Shown one piece after another: positions 28,826 to 41,170 of a DNA stretch of 64,000 bases. Within the stretch, counting starts at the first letter, position 1. Every line of letters begins with the position of its first letter. The notes under the pieces are model-generated. The model did no database searches. It saw nothing but the letters and a program-made list of their open reading frames with translations, and was not told where the DNA came from. The stretch covers positions 1,389,001 to 1,453,000 of the forward strand of contig NZ_CP065359.1 in NCBI RefSeq assembly GCF_019904295.1. Direction: 5' to 3'. The position numbers and the translations under genes were made by a program. The stretch is from Ruegeria sp. SCSIO 43209 (GTDB taxonomy: Bacteria > Pseudomonadota > Alphaproteobacteria > Rhodobacterales > Rhodobacteraceae).

Positions 28826-29464
28826 GTGAACAATTTGCTGGAACATTTTGTGACGCTCTGGGTCGTGATCGACCCCATCGGCACCATCCCCGTCTTTATC
28901 GCTGTCACTGCTGGGATCGCGACGGGTGCGCGTCGTAAAACTGCTTTACTGGCCGCGTTGGTCAGCGCAGGCATTCTGCTGTTCTTTCTGATCTTCGGGC
29001 AACTTGTGATCGAGGCTTTGGATATCGGCCTTAACTCGTTTCAGGTTGCAGGCGGAATTATTCTGTTTCTCTTCGCTCTGACCATGATCTTTGGCGAAAG
29101 CAAACAGGTGATCGAGCAGCGCCAGGCCGAAGAAGACCTGGACGACAAAATGCACAAGACCAATCCGGCCATTTTCCCTTTGGCCGTCCCTTCGCTTGCG
29201 TCACCGGGCGCGATGCTGGCGATAGTGGTTCTAACGGACAACAACCGATACAGCGTCGCCGATCAGAGCATCACTGCACTGGTTATGTTGGTCGTTATTG
29301 CCATAGCGTTTGTGCTGATGCTGCTGGCCGAGCCGATCATCCGGTTGATCGGGCATTCCGGCGCAGCGATCATCAGCCGCGTGATGGGGATGATCCTTGC
29401 ATCTGTCGCCGTAAATTCAGTTCTATCCGCCACGATCGAAATCATCAAAACCGGACAGCTGTAA
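28826..29464 (+). CDS. MarC family integral membrane protein
   Basis: A 212-residue protein with six hydrophobic segments and the MarC/UPF0056 landmarks VVIDPIGTIPVFIAVTAG, QVAGGIILFLFALTMIFG and NPAIFPLAVPSLASPGAM. MarC proteins were once linked to multiple antibiotic resistance; the transported compound is not known. The start is GTG at 28826. It is convergent with a small ORF and recG. Confidence 0.88.
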   Translation: MNNLLEHFVTLWVVIDPIGTIPVFIAVTAGIATGARRKTALLAALVSAGILLFFLIFGQLVIEALDIGLNSFQVAGGIILFLFALTMIFGESKQVIEQRQAEEDLDDKMHKTNPAIFPLAVPSLASPGAMLAIVVLTDNNRYSVADQSITALVMLVVIAIAFVLMLLAEPIIRLIGHSGAAIISRVMGMILASVAVNSVLSATIEIIKTGQL

Positions 29465-29466
29465 AA

Positions 29467-29505
29467 AGAACCGCCGCACCTTCCGGGCGGAAAGGGCGGC
29501 GGCAA
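29467..29505 (+). terminator. Hairpin after marC
   Basis: CCGCCG and CGGCGG, with an inner TCCG/CGGA pair, form an interrupted stem right after the marC stop. A second GC-rich hairpin, GGGGCC/GGCCCC, stands at 29543-29560. Neither has a clear T run, so efficiency is uncertain. The stretch 29561-29649 shows nothing else. Confidence 0.45.
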
Positions 29506-29649
29506 GTCATGCGTTTCTCATGTAGGGTCCGGATCACCGCACGGGGCCGAGGCAGGCCCCTTCAAGGGAAATGGGACAGGCAGGTCACCCTTGACTATGA
29601 CGGGGAGACAAGCGCGGTGTGATCGGCACGAGATCGCAGGCAGAAAGGC

Positions 29650-29772
29650 TTAGAACCCGGTTGGCAGGTGAAGGGCAACCACCAGCATCACAACCAGTGA
29701 AACCGCGCCCGCTGCATCCTGCAAAATCGTGGATTGTGAACGGGTAAAGGCAGTTTTGATCTGGCTCAGCAT
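29650..29772 (-). CDS. 40-residue membrane protein behind a LexA-type box
   Basis: An ORF below usual length cut-offs. The protein begins MLSQIKTAFTRSQSTILQDA, and the rest (AGAVSLVVMLVVALHLPTGF) forms a single membrane segment. Evidence that it is real: an excellent ribosome binding site (CCGGAGGTGAGACC before the ATG), amphipathic-then-hydrophobic design, and a candidate SOS box 69 bases upstream. By plan it recalls SOS-induced small inner-membrane proteins such as Caulobacter SidA or E. coli TisB, but there is no evident homology. It lies just downstream of recG on the same strand. Confidence 0.6.
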   Translation of the reverse strand: MLSQIKTAFTRSQSTILQDAAGAVSLVVMLVVALHLPTGF

Positions 29773-29840
29773 GGTCTCACCTCCGGTCAGGTTTAATCCT
29801 TTGTTGACCTTTTGTTCTCATATTTTAACGAGTCGGTAAA

Positions 29841-29865
29841 GAACTTTTTGAGAACATTTGTGAAC
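29841..29865 (-). promoter_or_regulatory. Candidate alphaproteobacterial LexA (SOS) box
   Basis: On the minus strand GTTC occurs three times: 29865-29862, 29855-29852 and 29844-29841. The second and third copies are spaced by seven bases, giving GTTC-N7-GTTC, the known alphaproteobacterial LexA site; the first and second are spaced by six. It is 69 bases upstream of the 40-residue ORF and 18 bases past the recG stop. Confidence 0.55.
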
Positions 29866-29882
29866 TTAGTGGGATTTTCGGT

Positions 29883-34234
<4,352 letters not shown>

Positions 34235-34347
34235 TCACGTCGTCTTGAAAACCAGTGATAGGACGAGGCCATGGTCAGGTCCAGTGTTGTGCTGACACGC
34301 GAGTGGATTTACCGCCCCGGACCATCGACGGTAGCAATCAGATCAGA

Positions 34348-35064
34348 TTAGGCACCCACGGCCATGCGGGTTTCACCCATGTTGTTGGCTTGCGGATCAC
34401 GCAGGACATATCCACGGCCCCAGACCGTCTCGATATAATTCTCACCACCGGTCGCATTGCTGAGTTTCTTGCGTAACTTGCAGATGAAGACGTCGATAAT
34501 CTTGAGCTCGGGCTCATCCATGCCGCCGTAGAGATGGTTCAGGAACATTTCTTTGGTCAGTGTTGTTCCTTTCCGCAGGCTCAGAAGTTCCAGCATCTGA
34601 TATTCCTTGCCTGTCAGGTGTACGGTTTTTCCGTTCACCTCTACGGTTTTGGCATCCAGATTTACGGCGACCTGCCCGGTGTGTATCACGGATTGAGAAT
34701 GCCCCTTAGAGCGGCGGATAATCGCATGAATGCGCGCCACCAGCTCTTCGCGATGGAAAGGTTTGGTCAGATAATCGTCTGCTCCAAATCCAAATCCCTT
34801 GATCTTGCTTTCGGTGTCATCAGCGCCCGACAGGATCAGGATCGGTGTCTCTACCCGTGCTATGCGCAGTTGGCGCAACACTTCATGGCCGTTCATATCC
34901 GGCAAGTTCAAGTCCAACAGGATGAGGTCGTAATCATATAGCTTGGCCAGATCGATGCCTTCTTCGCCAAGGTCCGTCGCATACACGTTGAGATTGGCGT
35001 GTGTCAGCATCAGTTCGATGCTTTTGGACGTGGTTGGATCATCCTCGACAAGAAGTATGCGCAT
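34348..35064 (-). CDS. ctrA: Cell-cycle master response regulator CtrA
   Basis: A 238-residue OmpR/PhoB-type regulator nearly identical in plan to Caulobacter CtrA: receiver domain [20 protein letters not shown] with phospho-acceptor Asp51 in [11 protein letters not shown], then a winged helix ([52 protein letters not shown]). In Rhodobacterales CtrA is usually not essential and controls motility, gene transfer agent and quorum-linked genes. The ATG at 35064 is used; a GTG six bases upstream is in frame. Directly downstream of sciP; its phospho-donor ChpT is at 2.6 kb. Confidence 0.97.
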   Translation of the reverse strand: MRILLVEDDPTTSKSIELMLTHANLNVYATDLGEEGIDLAKLYDYDLILLDLNLPDMNGHEVLRQLRIARVETPILILSGADDTESKIKGFGFGADDYLTKPFHREELVARIHAIIRRSKGHSQSVIHTGQVAVNLDAKTVEVNGKTVHLTGKEYQMLELLSLRKGTTLTKEMFLNHLYGGMDEPELKIIDVFICKLRKKLSNATGGENYIETVWGRGYVLRDPQANNMGETRMAVGA

Positions 35065-35122
35065 GTTCACTGCTCCAATTTAGGTCAAATTCTTCAACTG
35101 ATTTGAGCCTGAATAAAAATGG

Positions 35123-35146
35123 TTAATCTGACGTTACCGTTGAATC
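35123..35146 (-). promoter_or_regulatory. CtrA-like box and GANTC site in the ctrA promoter region
   Basis: TTAATCTGACGTTAC (35123-35137) fits TTAA-N7-TTAA with one mismatch, 58 bases before the ctrA start. GAATC (35142-35146), a CcrM-type GANTC methylation site, lies four bases further upstream. Caulobacter ctrA is controlled by both CtrA itself and GANTC methylation, so the layout is suggestive. Confidence 0.5.
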
Positions 35147-35148
35147 AT

Positions 35149-35442
35149 TTATTCACTTTCACCTTTAAGTTGTCGATATTTTTTTAAGGCCGTCACCTTC
35201 AACGCATCGATCCCGTGCTCAGCAACTGCTGAGACCCACGAGTTGAACTCTTCATCGCTGATGCCATAGCGCTTTTTGGCTTCGGACAACGAAATCAACC
35301 CATAAAGTACACCACGCACGACGATCACCTTGCGCGACGCCACCCAGCGCCGCGTATCCGCAGGAGGCAAATCGGCGCGTGTCAGCACGCTCCCGTCCGG
35401 TAGGGTGACCGACCTTGGACCTTCCACTTTGTGCAAATACAT
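35149..35442 (-). CDS. sciP: SciP-like CtrA inhibitory protein (DUF1153)
   Basis: A 97-residue helix-turn-helix protein of the DUF1153 family: PDGSVLTRADLPPADTRRWV, RKVIVVRGVLYGLISLSEAKKRYG and SDEEFNSWVSAVAEHGIDAL. In Caulobacter SciP binds DNA-bound CtrA and blocks transcription activation. Placement immediately upstream of ctrA on the same strand, 84 bases apart, strengthens the call. It is divergent from mnmA. Confidence 0.88.
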   Translation of the reverse strand: MYLHKVEGPRSVTLPDGSVLTRADLPPADTRRWVASRKVIVVRGVLYGLISLSEAKKRYGISDEEFNSWVSAVAEHGIDALKVTALKKYRQLKGESE

Positions 35443-35487
35443 CTCTCATACCTTCTGCTGCTGCGACAAAGCTGCACCCAGCCTACT

Positions 35488-35513
35488 TAAAAGGGCGTGA
35501 AACCGCCCCTTGA
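35488..35513. other. Inverted repeat in the sciP-mnmA gap
   Basis: AAAAGGGCG and CGCCCCTT form a GC-rich stem around TGAAAC. It lies upstream of sciP on one strand and just before the mnmA promoter on the other. It could act as a leader hairpin of sciP or as an insulating element. Confidence 0.35.
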
Positions 35514-35537
35514 GAGTGTCTAGAATTTTCTTATATT
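35510..35537 (+). promoter_or_regulatory. Probable promoter of mnmA
   Basis: TTGAGA (35510-35515) and TATATT (35532-35537) are separated by 16 bases, and the mnmA ATG follows 35 bases later. The match to the sigma-70 consensus is fair. Confidence 0.4.
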
Positions 35538-35572
35538 CTGCCGGTCTTTCTTAACCCGGACAGGAACCACCT

Positions 35573-36718
35573 ATGGCCCTCGATACCGAGACCCCGCTGA
35601 ACTCGCTTGGCTTTGCCAAACCACCCTCGGAAACGCGGGTTGTCGTGGCCATGTCCGGCGGTGTGGACAGCTCTGTTGTGGCGGCCCATCTCGCTGATCA
35701 AGGCTATGATGTCGTAGGTGTTACTCTGCAGCTTTACGATCACGGTGCGGCGTTGGCCAAGAAAGGCGCGTGCTGTGCGGGGATCGACATTCACGATGCG
35801 CGTCGCGTGGCGGAAGAACGCGGGTTCCCTCACTACGTCTTGGACTATGAAAATATCTTCAAGGACGCTGTAATCGACGAATTCGCCGACAGCTATCTTG
35901 CCGGCGCGACTCCGGTGCCCTGCATCCGTTGCAATGAACGGGTGAAGTTCAAGGACTTGCTTGAGACCGCCAAGGACCTTGAGGCCGACTGCATGGCCAC
36001 AGGCCATTACATCCAGCGAAAGATGGGCCCCAATGGCGCCGAGCTTCATAGCGCTGAGGATGCAAATCGCGATCAGTCCTATTTCCTATTTTCGACCACA
36101 CCGGAACAGTTGGATTTCCTGCGTTTCCCGCTTGGCCACCTGCCCTCCAAAGACGCCACGCGCGAGATGGCGGCACAATATGGGCTGGCCGTTGCGGACA
36201 AGCCGGATAGTCAGGACATCTGTTTTGTGCCCAACGGAAACTATGCCAGCGTGATCGAAAAACTGCGCCCCGGAGCCGCAGAACCCGGTGAGATCGTACA
36301 CGCCGATGGCCGCGTTCTAGCGCAGCATAACGGGGTGATTCACTATACGATCGGTCAGCGTCGTGGGCTCGGTATCGGTGGTCTCAGCGAACCTTTGTAT
36401 GTGGTCAAGCTGGATGTGGACAAGAAACAGGTTGTTGTCGGCCCCAAAGAGATGTTGGCCACAAGAACCGTTCCCGTGCGCGAGATCAATTGGCTGGGAG
36501 ACGAACCGTTCACGTCAAAGAACGAATGGCATGTTTCGGTCAAAGTCCGCTCGACCCGCCCCCCGCGTGAGGCGATTATTCGCCCCCTTTCGGACACAAC
36601 AGCCGAGGTTGAATTGCTGACGCCCGAGGAAGGTATCTCTCCGGGTCAGGCTTGTGTGTTCTACGAAACCGATAGCAGCCGTATCTTTGGCGGCGGCTGG
36701 ATCTGGCGCGGTTACTAA
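35573..36718 (+). CDS. mnmA: tRNA-specific 2-thiouridylase
   Basis: MnmA puts sulfur on U34 of Lys, Glu and Gln tRNAs. The 381-residue protein has the PP-loop [21 protein letters not shown], the first catalytic Cys in [12 protein letters not shown], the second in [11 protein letters not shown], and [27 protein letters not shown] precedes the ATG. Its stop overlaps that of the convergent transporter gene by three bases. Confidence 0.96.
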   Translation: MALDTETPLNSLGFAKPPSETRVVVAMSGGVDSSVVAAHLADQGYDVVGVTLQLYDHGAALAKKGACCAGIDIHDARRVAEERGFPHYVLDYENIFKDAVIDEFADSYLAGATPVPCIRCNERVKFKDLLETAKDLEADCMATGHYIQRKMGPNGAELHSAEDANRDQSYFLFSTTPEQLDFLRFPLGHLPSKDATREMAAQYGLAVADKPDSQDICFVPNGNYASVIEKLRPGAAEPGEIVHADGRVLAQHNGVIHYTIGQRRGLGIGGLSEPLYVVKLDVDKKQVVVGPKEMLATRTVPVREINWLGDEPFTSKNEWHVSVKVRSTRPPREAIIRPLSDTTAEVELLTPEEGISPGQACVFYETDSSRIFGGGWIWRGY

Positions 36719-37296
36719 ATCGCGTCAGTCCACGAGTTGCTGAGGATATAGATCCCGGCACAAATCATCACGTAAGGCACCAGTTTCTCAAGCCGACGTG
36801 CGAAACCGCCGGTCATGATTGGGGATTGTGCACCCCAAAGCCCCAGCATGGTCAGCGTCAGCGCTGCGGCCACCGCGCCGGTGACACCCGCAATCCGATA
36901 GCTGGGGGCTGAGTCGGCCAATAGCGGCGCAAGCACAGCGAACGTGTCCATCGACAGACTTATGAACAGCAGCATGGTGACGAATGTCGAAGCACCCGTG
37001 GATATTTGAGGGGCCTCCTCGGTCTCCGATCCGCGGAACTGACGGATAACTCCGATCAGCCCGAGGCCAAGTGGTATCACGCCCAGATATCCAGCCCAAT
37101 GTGGCACCACATCATCGACACCCAAGGCCAACAATAAGGCGGCAGCGATGATTAACATCTGCGCCAGCAGGAACCCCGCAACGGTCCGGCGCGGACCAGA
37201 CACCATCATCAACGCTACAAGAGCTGCAAGGTTGTCGAGATTGGTCAAAACCTGCGCCATGAAGGCAGAAGCAGCAAAGATCACATGATCCAGCAT
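36715..37296 (-). CDS. Six-segment membrane protein (CadD/LysE-like transporter)
   Basis: A 193-residue protein beginning [19 protein letters not shown], with about six hydrophobic segments in a three-plus-three plan ([20 protein letters not shown], then after a soluble loop with [26 protein letters not shown]). The layout is that of CadD or related cation/thiol exporters. Substrate unknown. The start at 37296 overlaps the lpxB stop (TGATG), which argues for co-expression with the lipid A genes. Longer upstream reading would run inside lpxB and is not used. Confidence 0.7.
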   Translation of the reverse strand: MLDHVIFAASAFMAQVLTNLDNLAALVALMMVSGPRRTVAGFLLAQMLIIAAALLLALGVDDVVPHWAGYLGVIPLGLGLIGVIRQFRGSETEEAPQISTGASTFVTMLLFISLSMDTFAVLAPLLADSAPSYRIAGVTGAVAAALTLTMLGLWGAQSPIMTGGFARRLEKLVPYVMICAGIYILSNSWTDAI

Positions 37297-38453
37297 CACG
37301 ATTTCATTCTGTCCAAAACGGACCTTGCCGCACGCAAACCCGGTGCTTCGCCACCGCGACCAAGACGCTCCATCGTCGTCGCCATGGCTTGATGTTGGGC
37401 GTCGGGGGTGGCGGCCACCTGTTCCAACGCCGAAGCGATCTTGTCCGGTTGGCATTCATCCAGCAGACATTCGGGTACTGCGTGTGTCTCCGAGACCAGA
37501 TTGACCAGTGTGACGGTGTCCAGCTTAACCATTCGTTTTGCGATCAGCGTGGTCAGCCAGTTGAGGTTATAGGCGATCACCATCGGTGTTGCCTGCGCGG
37601 CCAGTTCCAATGAGACCGTGCCGGATGCAGCCAATGCAAGATCAGCTGCGGCAAACGCTGCCCGTTTCTGCGCTTGCGCGTCGTCCGAGGGCAATTCCCG
37701 CGGATCGACAACTATCGGATTCCCCGGCCAGTTCCGAACCTGTTCGACGACCGCATCAACCATGTGCGTTACTGCAGGTACAACCACGCGCATATCGGGA
37801 CGGTCTTTCAGAAATTCCTGCAAAGCAGCGCCAAAGATCGGAGCCAGCCGTTCGACCTCACCCCGTCGGGAGCCGGGCAAAGCCAGCACGATCGGCGCGT
37901 CGCCCAGATCGTGAGCCGCGCGGAATCGCTGGATATCCTGATCGGACGCAATGGGTTCGTTCACAACCGGATGGCCGACAAAGTCACACTCCATCCCTGC
38001 CCGCTCCATATAAGGCGGTTCAAAGGGTAACAGCGCAAGGACGTGATCGATTACTTTCGCCATCTTGTCTGCGCGCCCCGGTCTCCAGGCCCAGACGCTG
38101 GGGGCAACGTAGTGGACAGTGCGAATCTCGCTGGAGGCCTTTACCAGCTTAGCCACACGCAACGAGAAATCCGGGCTGTCGATAGTGATCAGTACATCAG
38201 GCTTCGTGTCTAGAACTGCCTGAGCAGTCTCAGCGATACGGCGTTTTAGGTGAAAGAACTTGGGCAGAACCTCGACCAACCCCATAATGCTGAGTTCGGA
38301 CATGGGAAATCGGCTGGTCAGCCCCTGCGCCTGCATTAGCGGCCCGCCAACCCCATCAAACTGCACCTCTGGTAAAAGGGTACGCAGACCTTCCATCAAC
38401 GCGGCCCCTAAACGGTCGCCCGAAGGTTCACCGGCGACCAGAAATACGCGCAT
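37296..38453 (-). CDS. lpxB: Lipid-A-disaccharide synthase
   Basis: LpxB joins UDP-2,3-diacylglucosamine and lipid X into the disaccharide. The 385-residue GT19 enzyme starts MRVFLVAGEPSGDRLGAALM and contains ELSIMGLVEVLPKFFHLKRR, the VHYVAPSVWAWRPGRADKM block, and ALPGSRRGEVERL. The start overlaps the lpxI stop (TGATG). Confidence 0.96.
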   Translation of the reverse strand: MRVFLVAGEPSGDRLGAALMEGLRTLLPEVQFDGVGGPLMQAQGLTSRFPMSELSIMGLVEVLPKFFHLKRRIAETAQAVLDTKPDVLITIDSPDFSLRVAKLVKASSEIRTVHYVAPSVWAWRPGRADKMAKVIDHVLALLPFEPPYMERAGMECDFVGHPVVNEPIASDQDIQRFRAAHDLGDAPIVLALPGSRRGEVERLAPIFGAALQEFLKDRPDMRVVVPAVTHMVDAVVEQVRNWPGNPIVVDPRELPSDDAQAQKRAAFAAADLALAASGTVSLELAAQATPMVIAYNLNWLTTLIAKRMVKLDTVTLVNLVSETHAVPECLLDECQPDKIASALEQVAATPDAQHQAMATTMERLGRGGEAPGLRAARSVLDRMKS

Positions 38454-39247
38454 CAGACCGTGCGCTCGCGGACATAAAGAAACAGACCAAGGCGATTGCA
38501 TTCTTCAATCACGCGGTCGCGCTGCAAAACAATGACGCCACCCTTTTCGATGACAATGCCCGACAGGCCCGCCGCGACAGCCGCCGAAACGGTGTCGGGT
38601 CCGATGGCAGGCATATCTGCGCGGCGATCCTGATCTGGTTTTGGACCCTTGTACAGAATGCCACCGCCCGCGTCGGGGCGCTGAGTCAAGGATTGCAGCA
38701 TCCATGCGGTGCCATAGATGCACTCGATCGCCAACGCTTGAGATTTCAGTACTACGCAAGCCTGACCGATATCCGCCGTCCCCATGTTGCGCAGGATTCC
38801 TGCCGCTCGATCTGCGTCGGCGTGATCAGTTTCAGAAGGCTGGGCTTCGGTCGATGAGCCAAGAGGCGGCAGCAAATCCGGCGCGATCTCATGCGCCGCA
38901 CGGACCGTCAAACCGGCATCCTCAAATATTCCAATGACCGCGCGCAATGCGCCGTCGTCACCGGCCATGATGGCCTTTTGCAGGATCGGCACCAGCGGCA
39001 TCGTCGCCGCATCAATGCGAGCTGGATTGACAGTCGGACGACGCACGGCCCCTGCCATGCAAATCTCGGTCACGCCGCGGGCTTTGAGATCGGCGATGAA
39101 GCTACCCAGTTGCTCTAATGGAAAAACCAAGTCGGTGGTCAGTGTATCGGGCTCAAACCCTTCCAGAGCGCAGATTAGCGGGCGGTTTGGCAGACAAGTG
39201 ACCACCTCGTCTGGTAAAGCGCCAGTTCCTGCGATCAATGCCAGCAT
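38453..39247 (-). CDS. lpxI: UDP-2,3-diacylglucosamine diphosphatase LpxI
   Basis: LpxI, the DUF1009-family alternative to LpxH, hydrolyses UDP-2,3-diacylglucosamine to lipid X. The 264-residue protein has the N-terminal MLALIAGTGALPDEVV and the C-terminal conserved stretch AGGGILYKGPKPDQDRRADM-PAIGPDT, as well as VIEKGGVIVLQR. Its place between lpxA and lpxB is the standard alphaproteobacterial arrangement. Confidence 0.93.
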   Translation of the reverse strand: MLALIAGTGALPDEVVTCLPNRPLICALEGFEPDTLTTDLVFPLEQLGSFIADLKARGVTEICMAGAVRRPTVNPARIDAATMPLVPILQKAIMAGDDGALRAVIGIFEDAGLTVRAAHEIAPDLLPPLGSSTEAQPSETDHADADRAAGILRNMGTADIGQACVVLKSQALAIECIYGTAWMLQSLTQRPDAGGGILYKGPKPDQDRRADMPAIGPDTVSAAVAAGLSGIVIEKGGVIVLQRDRVIEECNRLGLFLYVRERTV

Positions 39248-39251
39248 TGGC

Positions 39252-40037
39252 CTACTTCCTCGGGGTCAGGAACGAACGGTCTGTTTGCCCCGTCACAAAT
39301 TCGACGATCTGGCGCACATATTCGTTGTCTGCATCCTCGCCCAGCCGGGTGGCGCGATCCATGAAGGTGCCGTCTCCTTCTGACAGTTCCTTGAAGGCCG
39401 CGCGCAATGCCGAGATATCCTCACGCGTTACACCACGCCGTTTCAAACCGACCAGATTCAAGCCATCCAGCTCGCCCCGAGGCGCCTGAACAAGCCCATA
39501 TGGGATCACATCATTCGGGACCATCGTAAGCGCGCCAATGATGGCACCGCGACCTACGCGCACGAACTGATGTAGGCCCGAAATTCCGCCAACGATGACG
39601 TCATCCTCGATAATACAGTGACCAGCCGCGCCAGCGTGATTCACCAGAATGACCCGGTTGCCGATTTGTACATCATGCGCCACGTGGACACCGGCCATCA
39701 GTAAGCAGTCATCGCCAATCCGGGTGATACCACCGCCGCCATCCGTGCCGGTGTTGATAGTGACGTGTTCGCGGATACGGTTGCGCTCACCGATTTCAAG
39801 GCGCGTGTTCTCGCCACCGAATTTCTTGTCTTGCGGAATTTCCCCGACAACAGCAAAGCTGAAAATCACTGTGTCATCACCAATTGACGTATCGCCGGTG
39901 ACTACGACATGGGATTTCAGTTCGACCCGATCGCCCAGACGGACCTGCGGACCGATATGGCAGAATGGACCAATCGTACAACCCTGCCCGATCTGCGCAC
40001 CGTCTTCGATAATGGCGCTGGGATGAATACCGCTCAT
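39252..40037 (-). CDS. lpxA: UDP-N-acetylglucosamine acyltransferase
   Basis: LpxA starts lipid A synthesis by 3-O-acylation of UDP-GlcNAc. The 261-residue protein is a left-handed beta helix of hexapeptide repeats ([20 protein letters not shown]..., [16 protein letters not shown]) with the catalytic His in [15 protein letters not shown] and the [18 protein letters not shown] turn. It overlaps fabZ by four bases. Confidence 0.96.
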   Translation of the reverse strand: MSGIHPSAIIEDGAQIGQGCTIGPFCHIGPQVRLGDRVELKSHVVVTGDTSIGDDTVIFSFAVVGEIPQDKKFGGENTRLEIGERNRIREHVTINTGTDGGGGITRIGDDCLLMAGVHVAHDVQIGNRVILVNHAGAAGHCIIEDDVIVGGISGLHQFVRVGRGAIIGALTMVPNDVIPYGLVQAPRGELDGLNLVGLKRRGVTREDISALRAAFKELSEGDGTFMDRATRLGEDADNEYVRQIVEFVTGQTDRSFLTPRK

Positions 40038-40507
40038 GTTGTTTTTTCCATGTCCCAGTCGACATAGGCCGAAAATTCAGCTTCGGCAGCAACCTCGCCC
40101 TCGACTGTCGCGCGGCCGCTGAACTTGAAGATCTTGCCACCTTTCTTACCGCGTACAGTTTCGACATGCATTTCGAGAACATCGCCAGGTACGACCTTGC
40201 GGCGGAATTTGCATTTGTCGATATTCATGAAATAGATCAGCAACTCGCTGTCGATTACATCCATGCCGACACCCAGCATAACCCCTGCAGTCTGCGCCAT
40301 CGCCTCGACAATGGTCACGCCAGGCATGATCGGAGTTCCGGGGAAATGGCCCTGAAAGTGCGGCTCGTTCATGGTGACATTCTTGATGCCCACCGCTGAT
40401 TGATAGCCATCGATATCCACAACCTTGTCGACCAACAAAAACGGATAGCGATGCGGCAATATACGCTGAATCAGCTGAATGTCGGCGCTCTTGGTTTCCG
40501 TGGTCAT
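40034..40507 (-). CDS. fabZ: 3-hydroxyacyl-ACP dehydratase FabZ
   Basis: FabZ dehydrates 3-hydroxyacyl-ACP in fatty-acid elongation and competes with lipid A synthesis for 3-hydroxyacyl chains. The 157-residue hotdog protein has [14 protein letters not shown], the catalytic His in [16 protein letters not shown] and the Glu in [16 protein letters not shown] context. It is directly followed by lpxA. Confidence 0.96.
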   Translation of the reverse strand: MTTETKSADIQLIQRILPHRYPFLLVDKVVDIDGYQSAVGIKNVTMNEPHFQGHFPGTPIMPGVTIVEAMAQTAGVMLGVGMDVIDSELLIYFMNIDKCKFRRKVVPGDVLEMHVETVRGKKGGKIFKFSGRATVEGEVAAEAEFSAYVDWDMEKTT

Positions 40508-40579
40508 GGTGCGGATGTCCTGTTCTGGATGTCTCTTTCAAGCGTGGTTAGCAATACCCGTACCCAAGGGCAAGCCAGC

Positions 40580-41164
40580 CTATTCGTTGTTATTGTTTTC
40601 AAGTGTAGCGCCGTCGCCGATAGCGGCATCGATCCTGGCGATCGCAGCGTTGGTAATATCTGAGGCGTCCGTGCTTAGAACCACATTGGACCGCTCGATC
40701 ACAATCGAGGCGCCAAATTCGCGCAGCAATTCGATCAGCACCGGTTGCGCCATTTCAAAAAACTGACCACGCGCCTCTTCGCCGCGCCGCGCTAATGCGT
40801 CCAGTTTGGCGCGCTGGCCGTCACGGTGTGATTGAACTTTCTCGTCAAAAGCTTCGGCAAGCGGGCGAAACTCGTCCGCCGAAAGATCTGACCTCTTTTC
40901 GGTCAGATATTTTTCTTCCTTGCTCAACTGCGCCACAATCCGTTCGTTTTCTTCAGCCAAAAGGGTGCTTTCGGCTTCAATCTCGCGAAAGACGCGCTGC
41001 CCAAAGGCGGAATCTGCAAACAAACGCTCACTGGAGATTGTCAGAACGTCTGTTTGTGGCACGCCCAATTGCTGCGCACCCAGCGGCATTGCTACAGCTA
41101 CAAGTACCAAAACGCACAGGGCCCTTAGCGGGCCCTGCAGGATGTTCTTAACTTCGGTGATCAT
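40580..41164 (-). CDS. OmpH/Skp family periplasmic chaperone
   Basis: A 194-residue protein with signal peptide (ALCVLVLVAVAMPLGAQQ) and a long charged helical arm (about 60-130, EAESTLLAEENERIVAQLSKEE) typical of Skp, which holds unfolded outer-membrane proteins for BamA. The C-terminal body includes LIELLREFGASIVIERSNVV. It follows bamA by six bases. In many proteobacteria lpxD comes next, but here a 72-base gap leads to fabZ. Confidence 0.87.
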   Translation of the reverse strand: MITEVKNILQGPLRALCVLVLVAVAMPLGAQQLGVPQTDVLTISSERLFADSAFGQRVFREIEAESTLLAEENERIVAQLSKEEKYLTEKRSDLSADEFRPLAEAFDEKVQSHRDGQRAKLDALARRGEEARGQFFEMAQPVLIELLREFGASIVIERSNVVLSTDASDITNAAIARIDAAIGDGATLENNNNE

Positions 41165-41170
41165 TCGCGA

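Noticed and set aside
36715..37455. Longer reading of the CadD-like transporter gene from 37455
   Set aside because: The extra 53 residues overlap the lpxB coding end and read as Arg/Gly-rich shadow sequence. The ATG at 37296 gives a normal membrane protein with TGATG coupling.
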